A stretch of DNA of 64,000 nucleotides from Alentia gelatinosa. Lineage: Eukaryota; Annelida; Polychaeta; Phyllodocida; Polynoidae. The notes under the pieces are model-generated. The model was not told the DNA's origin. It did not search any database and saw nothing but the letters and a program-made list of their open reading frames with translations. The stretch covers positions 19,567,088-19,631,087 of the forward strand of contig OX465579.1 of NCBI GenBank assembly GCA_950022655.1, given 5' to 3'. The position numbers were made by a program, and so were the translations under genes. Of this stretch, positions 58,411-64,000 are shown piece by piece. Positions within the stretch are counted from its first letter, which is position 1. Each line of letters opens with the position of its first letter.

Positions 58411-58667
58411 CATCTTAGCCTGGTATAAACGTCCATAGGCTTAACATTAGGAACTCATATTCAACAGGCTTGCGAATCCGGCAACTCATACTCAATGGCG
58501 ATACACAGATATGTCCAGGCTAAGATAAAATCAGAAATACATTGGTGTTTGGTCTGAGTCCCTGTTCGGTATCTCGTTTGGAGCGCTTCGGAATATTCCC
58601 TTGGCTATTACCTTGTTCATATTCCTGTATGCCCCAAACTCGATGGCAAATCGGGACAGGCACTCAA
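58411..58667 (+). repeat. Double-hairpin element H3
   Basis: In the first hairpin ATCTTAGCCT (58412-58421) pairs with AGGCTAAGAT (58517-58526) and encloses CCATAGGCTTAACATTAGG and AACTCATATTCAACAGGC. In the second hairpin the left arm (ccctgttcggtatctcgttt) pairs with the right arm (ccaaactcgatggcaaatcg, ggacagg), around the core ATTCCCTTGGCTATTACCTT. The layout matches H1, H2, H4 and H5; the arm sequences are its own. Confidence 0.85.
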
Positions 58668-59105
58668 TAGTTTCTCCTCTATTTCCACACCACCTCCAGA
58701 AAATCAGAGGAAATGGGAATTGGGTGCTCCAGAAAGACTGAGAAAACATGGAAAACACATCAGTGTTGCCATGGATAGCGACCAAGCATCTATAGGGAGG
58801 TTCTAAGCGCTATTTTATTGGAAGAATTCCCATTATGTTGGAGTAGGAACTAGAGTACTCTCTCGATATCTGACGGATCTGTCAAAAATCATGAACATTT
58901 CAAGACCATAGTGTCACACCAGTGGACCCGGGGCATTAGGGTGCCGGAATGAAATCTGTTCCGAGTTATTTAGGTATGTACCGAGTTCAAAGAACTCGGT
59001 ACGTCTTAACACGCCGAAACGGGGAATAGATGTCATCCAGGCACCCTCACTCTGTCTCCTCTTCAATATACCTGATAATCATTAAAAACGTTAATTTATT
59101 ATCAT

Positions 59106-59265
59106 ATACCTGTGTGCGAATCTCAGTCAAATACTACCTTCACACGGGGGTGTAGTTTTAATAATTTACAAGCTAGGTCATTCACTATGGACCTCGGGAG
59201 CGAGGACTATTAATACTGCACCTCTAGAAGGTAGAGTTTCATAGACGTTCAACCACAGGTATATA
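59106..59265. repeat. Palindromic element with CTCGGGAGCGAGG centre
   Basis: ATATACCTGTG at the left pairs with CACAGGTATAT at the right. Inside, ggtgtagttttaat pairs loosely with attaatactgcacc around CCTCGGGAGCGAGG. A related left end (attatatacctgtgaacgaa) occurs at 29952. It is similar in style to, but distinct in sequence from, the double-hairpin family. Confidence 0.5.
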
Positions 59266-59861
59266 ATATTCTACATAAGAACTGCAAATGAAACCAAGAA
59301 TTTTCATAGGAAAGTGGAAAACTGCCATCTCAAGCAGTGATATTCAACGTGTTTAAAAGACTGGACATTTGCATTTTCTCACATAACAATCATCTATACA
59401 TGTATATCAAAGTCTCAATGTAAAAACAGTCAAGCATAAGAAGCATTGTGCATAATGAGCTATTTACATGATTATACATTTTAAATGTATACCTTTTCAA
59501 ACGGAATCTTAAATACATGTATGGTCTATGGTTTGTTTTTTGTTTGGGTAGTTTAACGTCCAATTCGTTCAATTAGACGTATGTTGGTTTACTTTACTAA
59601 ATTATGCATATCCTGTTGGAATAACGGTATGTTGCTTGGTTGATCCAGGCATCTTATCCCCTATGATATCCTATTGAAAATCTTACGAATCCCTAGGGTA
59701 TTCAAGAATTTTTCTCTTGCCAGTGTTATGAAATTTCTTGTATCCATGTGTCAGTTTGGACGCAATAATAAACATGAGTCAATTATGTATGATAATGACC
59801 ACAGCTCATGTTCGGAAAGAAAAGGAGTTGGCATGATTCGAAAAAGAGATAGTGTTTATTG

Positions 59862-60036
59862 GGGGCCATCCTCAAAGTACGTACGCAGTGAGGATAGGGT
59901 GAGGGAGGGGAAGCGGTAAAGTAATTGGAAATTTTACGTACATCCCTTCTTTAAATCTAATGTATACAAGATGGAAAGGACGGGTCACGGTGTCAAATTG
60001 TTCAGAAATTACATGTTCGTACTTTATGGATGACTC
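59862..60036. mobile_element. MITE-like element, about 175 bp
   Basis: GGGGCCATCCTCAAAGTACG at the left matches the reverse complement of GTACTTTATGGATGACTCC at the right with a few mismatches. The inner inverted stretch acgtacatcccttctttaaa links it to the repeats at 55176-55346. No ORF. Confidence 0.6.
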
Positions 60037-60103
60037 CTGGCTGATTCAAGCTATACTACAAATGACATTTCTAGAAAAGTCTATAAATAAATTCTCTGAT
60101 ATC

Positions 60104-60182
60104 TCAATGTTTAGAGGTAAAACTCTTTGACGCATTTTCTTCTATAGCCAACAGCATCTTCTCCCGTAAAGCACGTGGTCCC
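60104..60182 (-). CDS. Possible last exon of a HECT-domain E3 ligase gene
   Basis: On the minus strand a strong polypyrimidine tract and acceptor (tttttcttttttcag) precede about 25 codons, GPRALREKMLLAIEENASKS then FTSKH and a stop. The pattern (LREKMLLAI, then a short tail with Phe near the end) is that of the extreme C-terminus of HECT ubiquitin ligases. The exon begins in phase 2. No upstream HECT exon was found within 4 kb, so it may be an orphan exon, a retro-fragment or chance. Confidence 0.3.
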
Positions 60183-60307
60183 CTGAAAAAAGAAAAACAT
60201 AGTACGAATATATTTACTAGGAAGCCAACGATATCATCGCTTTGCAGCTTAAATAGACAATAACCGATGGTATTGTGGGCAGATGGTCGTAAATTATGAT
60301 AGATTAA

Positions 60308-60345
60308 AGCATAGTAATACACGAGCGTTAGCGAGTGTATTACTA
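60308..60345. repeat. Near-perfect palindrome CATAGTAATACAC ... GTGTATTACTATG
   Basis: The 13-bp perfect arms, extended by GAG/CGAG, enclose a CGTTAG centre. A strong hairpin on both strands, located about 130 bp upstream of the candidate HECT exon. Confidence 0.8.
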
Positions 60346-60399
60346 TGTAAACCTCGAGTGATTTACAGAGCGGCCTGTCCACAATCATTCATCTTCTTG

Positions 60400-61670
60400 A
60401 TTAAATCAGACCCAGTAATCGGCATATCAATAGGTATATCGGTATGGGCTTTTGCTCCATAGCACTAATGGTCTATTTTGTCGTATACAATCGATTTGAG
60501 GCCGTGTACAATAGATTTGAATCTGTATACAATGGTTATGGTATCTGATAGTTTTTCAAACAATGGGTAGTGGGTCACTGAGTCCACGTACATTTTCAGG
60601 GAAGACTTTCTATACCATGCATAATAAAAATGGGATAGGGCACAAAGGTTAAAAGCTGGTAAGCCTCCTAGTGAATGGCAAAGATAGGTAGCGAAAGGTG
60701 AACTTGCTGAGATGTGCACATTCTCATCCTATTGGGTGAAAGTTTAGGTTGAACAAAGAAGGTCTCTAGAAAGGCTTATCAAACAACCCACAATCTAAAT
60801 AGGGCTGTCCATAAATGTCGTCATGTATCTATTCTATATTCTATGGGACCGAAATTTTTCATATAATTTAACATAGAACTATATCCAGTGGTTTCAGTGG
60901 GGGTCAGGAATTCGCTGCCTCAGAAAGACCCTACAAAATGTGGAAAGACGTTGGTGTTTGCCGTGGTTTGGGGCTGGTGTTTTATGGGTAGACACAAATC
61001 GATTTTGTACACCAAGATAACATTTTATTTTTATTTTATTTAAAAAAATACTTCCTACTATGCATAGAATTTATCTACAGATGTATCAATAAGATACTTG
61101 AGTTCGGAATATTTAAAACGGGTCGAGTTTGTCTAACGGGTCGAGTTTGTTTCGGCTCGAGAGAATCCTGCGTCCAGTTCTTCAGCATTCTGCACGAGTG
61201 GAGAGTGAATAATGCCATTAACCAGATAAAAAATATGGTAGTCCCCTTATTTCAACCCAATGAAGCAATGTTTATTTTTGACTCACCTGCTGTTGATTAT
61301 ATCGTTGCGGAGTACGACTATGAGTTCATGGAATTTTGTCAGGTTTTTGGGTTCGCACAAATATATTGCTGGGATTATTGCCCGTATCTGTCAGAAAAAC
61401 ACAGATCAGATTCATTAATGAACGATGGTTCAGGCTCTATAGACATTATTTATCATCACACTTAAGATATGTACCGGTACTTGATTATACATTACAGTGG
61501 GTGCAAAAACTGTAACACTGGCATTGAAGACTTGCTTTGGTTGGGTTGATTTTACGTCCAGTTTACGTCAGTTTGGAATTTCTCTTCCAAGACTTTACAA
61601 TGGCTTAAGAACTTTTCTTCTTTTCCCTATTCCTTAGATAGGGTGGTGTGCCCAGATTTCCAGGCTTCCA
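60400..61670. other. Intergenic stretch, no gene supported
   Basis: Contains three near-repeats of gtatacaat-gatttga at 60482-60535. An 86-codon plus frame at 61205-61465 has no recognised motif. Confidence 0.35.
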
Positions 61671-61680
61671 GTTGCTTAGT

Positions 61681-61970
61681 TTTATCTCACCCCAGATATT
61701 TTTTCTCGATAGACTTAACATTGGAAACTCGTATCTAACACCCATTAGATATTTAGGAAATATATCCAATGGGGGATAATGTCACAAATGTTAGCCCATC
61801 AGTCAATATTAAGGATGAAATAAATTCAGAAACACATTCAAGTTTAGGGTCAGAGCTTGATCCCATCTCATTTGAATCACATAGCAATTCACGCGGCTTC
61901 GCCTTGTGAATTACTACATGATTCAAACTCGATGGGATACGAGCTCAGACCCTAAACTTTCATGGGTTTC
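61681..61970 (+). repeat. Double-hairpin element H4
   Basis: The first hairpin pairs TTTATCTCACCCCAGATATT (61681-61700) with AATATTAAGGATGAAATAAA (61805-61824) and encloses GACTTAACATTGGAAACTC plus an inner hairpin (CCCATTAGATAT with ATATATCCAATGGG). The second pairs 61840-61879 with 61919-61960 over about 38 bp (ATCCCATCTCATTTGAATCA with TGATTCAAACTCGATGGGAT), around the core AATTCACGCGGCTTCGCCTT. It is the cleanest copy. Confidence 0.9.
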
Positions 61971-61984
61971 CTCTATAATATCTG

Positions 61985-62176
61985 TTCAAGTATCTTGGAT
62001 TTTCTTGGGAATTCAAGAAGCTCTTTTCTACCAGTGTTGTGGAAGGCACTGCATATTGATGCCATATTTTTCAGGAAATTTCTCCAGTTCCTCTTTGTTT
62101 CCTGACAGTGGAGCATCAGATGTTCGCATTGGACACACTCAAGACACCCAGAATGCACCAGTATGGGAATTACCAT
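61985..62176 (-). pseudogene. Possible LINE 3' fragment with Cys-His motif
   Basis: The minus strand reads SGCLECVQCEHLMLHCQETK then RNWRNFLKNMAS, resembling the C-x2-C...H-x4-C finger at the end of many LINE reverse transcriptase ORFs. It is short and alone, so identification is weak. Confidence 0.3.
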
Positions 62177-62965
62177 ATATCAAGACAACATCCCATAATA
62201 GTAACATATCCCATGATCCTTATGTCACCAATATAAGCTGCGTAACTAAGTTCTAGCTCTTAGAGGGCTTGACGAAGGTACCGTCAAGTAATGAAACGTA
62301 GCTTGAAGTAAAGTTAGAAAATAATACTAAAAATACTATGTATCTTTAAAAAGGATAGATAAAAAGCTGAACTAAACGAATTCTACCTGGTTGTGGTTAG
62401 TGTATTATTATACACATTGCTTATAGTTTAAGAATGCACAGACGGAAGAGCGGTTACAACCAAGTCCGATGATGGATAGAAAAACAAATTACATTATCCT
62501 TAATAAAAACAAAAATCTATCACAATTTACATTATATAGGCCTCAATTTATCCTGGAGAATTGTTGGCCTATCTCATGACAAATTTTGTTAACATCGTTG
62601 TTGTAGTACATATGCATCTATGTGTATAGGCACCACCGTCCCCATCCCCGACTTTACACTGTGATTAAGTTATAAAGCATAAATTTATTTGTTTAAACAG
62701 TTTTCAACTTATAAACGCTACCAAAAGAACACTGACGGCAATCATCGATTAATGGCACAATGGAAACTGTACTAAAGATCAACAATCTAAATTTTGATAT
62801 TTTTTTCTATTAGTTGACAAGGATCACATAGTATCAGAATAAAAAAGGGGTGGCAGTTCTAAAGTGTTATGCACTTCTCTGTTCCTGGGATCGTGTGCCG
62901 ACTACAGGTGTAATCACAACTTTTTTCTTATATTTTAATTGATAGAATTGCATTCCAGTCTCTAG

Positions 62966-63260
62966 TTTTATCCTACCCCTAATATAAAATCCCATTGGCT
63001 TAACATTGAGTTTCCGTATGCCACGCTGATTAGCATACAGAGTTTTATATGCCACTAGTGGCATACAGAATTGTTATCACGTAATATTCCAAAATTGAGG
63101 AGACAGGGTAGGATCAAATCAAAACCTGATTCATTTTAATCTTGGCCACCGCATACCACTCCTGGAGTTTTGGCTCCGGACTTCACTCAGCTTCGCCTCA
63201 TGAAGTCACTATGCCAATCTCCAGTTGTGGAATATGGTGGTCAAGATTAACACTCATCCA
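62966..63260 (+). repeat. Double-hairpin element H5
   Basis: The first hairpin pairs TTTTATCCTACCC (62966-62978) with GGGTAGGATCAAA (63106-63118) and encloses CCATTGGCTTAACATTGAG and a perfect inner palindrome TATGCCACTAGTGGCATA (63048-63065). The second pairs TTAATCTTGGCCACCGCATA with TATGGTGGTCAAGATTAA and CTCCTGGAG with CTCCAGTTG, around the core CTTCACTCAGCTTCGCCTCA. Its arms share almost no sequence with H4, only 1 kb away. Confidence 0.88.
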
Positions 63261-63269
63261 GTTTTACGA

Positions 63270-64000
63270 TAGTTCTTCCTAAATTGGAATATCATAGAAT
63301 CATTTCACATATTTAGCCAGTGTGCCACTTCTACTACTACATCGAATAAAACTGATAACAAAACAAAGCTTCCTGTCGTCTCCACCACACATACAATGCC
63401 AGCAGTTATGGATTTTCCTATTCCCCCGTTAAGTACAGTTTTGCTCTCTCACATTAAAACGTAGCTGTTAAGGGTCGAAATATATCGTGTGACATACAAG
63501 TATGCAATATGACTTTTTCTCCTGTTGTTAAAGGAAGGCTCTCACCTCGTACTTACAAAACGAGTTTTAAACATGAAAAAGGGGTCAATTATAGCATTTG
63601 ATTTTTTGTGTAAACAAATATGCATATTGCGAAGAAGCTACAGGGTTGCCCAAAACTTGGGATAAATAAACGGGGAATTTTTTTTTATTATATCAGATGA
63701 CCTTACTGCCATATTTTCCATATACAGATCATTTTGTGGCCAGTCTTTTGAAACACCAGACCTACAACCTTATCACTTCTATTACCAGAGTGATGTTACT
63801 GATGTATACCACTACCTTTGAAGTTGAAACATCTTGAATATTTTTTCATCATTAATAGTAAATACACATATATTTCACAGGTGTCGAATTTATCGATTCG
63901 CAATGCCTTGATAGAGAAATTCCAGTTCTCCCTGACTTTGCTCAAAATTCCAATGAAAAAGATACGAGGCTATGTCCTTCCCCTACAGCGATGCTACCTT
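63270..64000. other. Right-edge stretch, no gene supported
   Basis: AT-rich, with no convincing exon, RNA gene or repeat recognised. Confidence 0.4.

Noticed and set aside
62265..62315. Possible hammerhead core (TTGACGAAGG ... GAAACG)
   Set aside because: The first core base is T instead of C, the stem between the two halves does not pair well and no stem I is seen. Similar ...GAAGG...CGAAA... strings at 11900 and 56735 also fail.

Overview
This is animal nuclear DNA, not prokaryotic. The genes are split by GT-AG introns, intergenic DNA is AT-rich and crowded with transposon relics, and the element types (Penelope-like, Ty3/gypsy, ORF1p/NADAR fragment, many small inverted-repeat elements) are those of a marine invertebrate. 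A squalene epoxidase gene argues against arthropods and nematodes, which lack it. Together with a Star-type FkbM protein this suggests a lophotrochozoan, perhaps a gastropod or other mollusc. That placement is inference and only moderately secure.

Layout of genes. (1) 27-3717 minus: squalene epoxidase, five exons, continuing beyond the left edge. (2) 26595-29372 plus: Star-like type II membrane protein with an FkbM methyltransferase-fold domain, three exons. (3) 33468-35991 minus: C-terminal five exons of an unrecognised single-pass membrane protein with a cysteine-rich juxtamembrane stretch. (4) 36479-49930 plus: complete ferrochelatase, eleven exons, 419 codons, divergent from gene 3 across less than 0.5 kb and including one GC-AG intron. 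(5) 50689-52943 minus: two-exon forkhead transcription factor, tail-to-tail with ferrochelatase. A short possible HECT C-terminal exon lies at 60104-60182 minus. These genes work in separate pathways (sterol synthesis, secretory traffic, haem synthesis, transcription), and nothing suggests co-function.

Layout of mobile DNA. A young Ty3/gypsy element (13684-18436) has two identical 152-bp LTRs, a 5-bp target duplication and a 1363-codon gag-pol frame. A full-length Penelope-like element (38158-43599) with a 13-bp target duplication sits in ferrochelatase intron 2. Older remains are a gypsy fragment (7730-8620), LINE tails, an ORF1p-like/NADAR fragment (10925-11510), an asteroid-like nuclease pseudogene (18880-19785), a tRNA-derived SINE (34095-34310), a large foldback element (9486-10284) and several MITE families.

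The most unusual signal is a family of five double-hairpin elements (H1 13545-13683 plus 18437-18588; H2 28661-28930; H3 58411-58667; H4 61681-61970; H5 62966-63260). Short internal blocks are conserved between copies, while the stem arms differ in sequence yet stay self-complementary within each copy. The young LTR element is inserted exactly in a stem of H1.

From 53800 to the right edge there is almost no recognisable gene. That stretch is repeats and unassigned AT-rich sequence.
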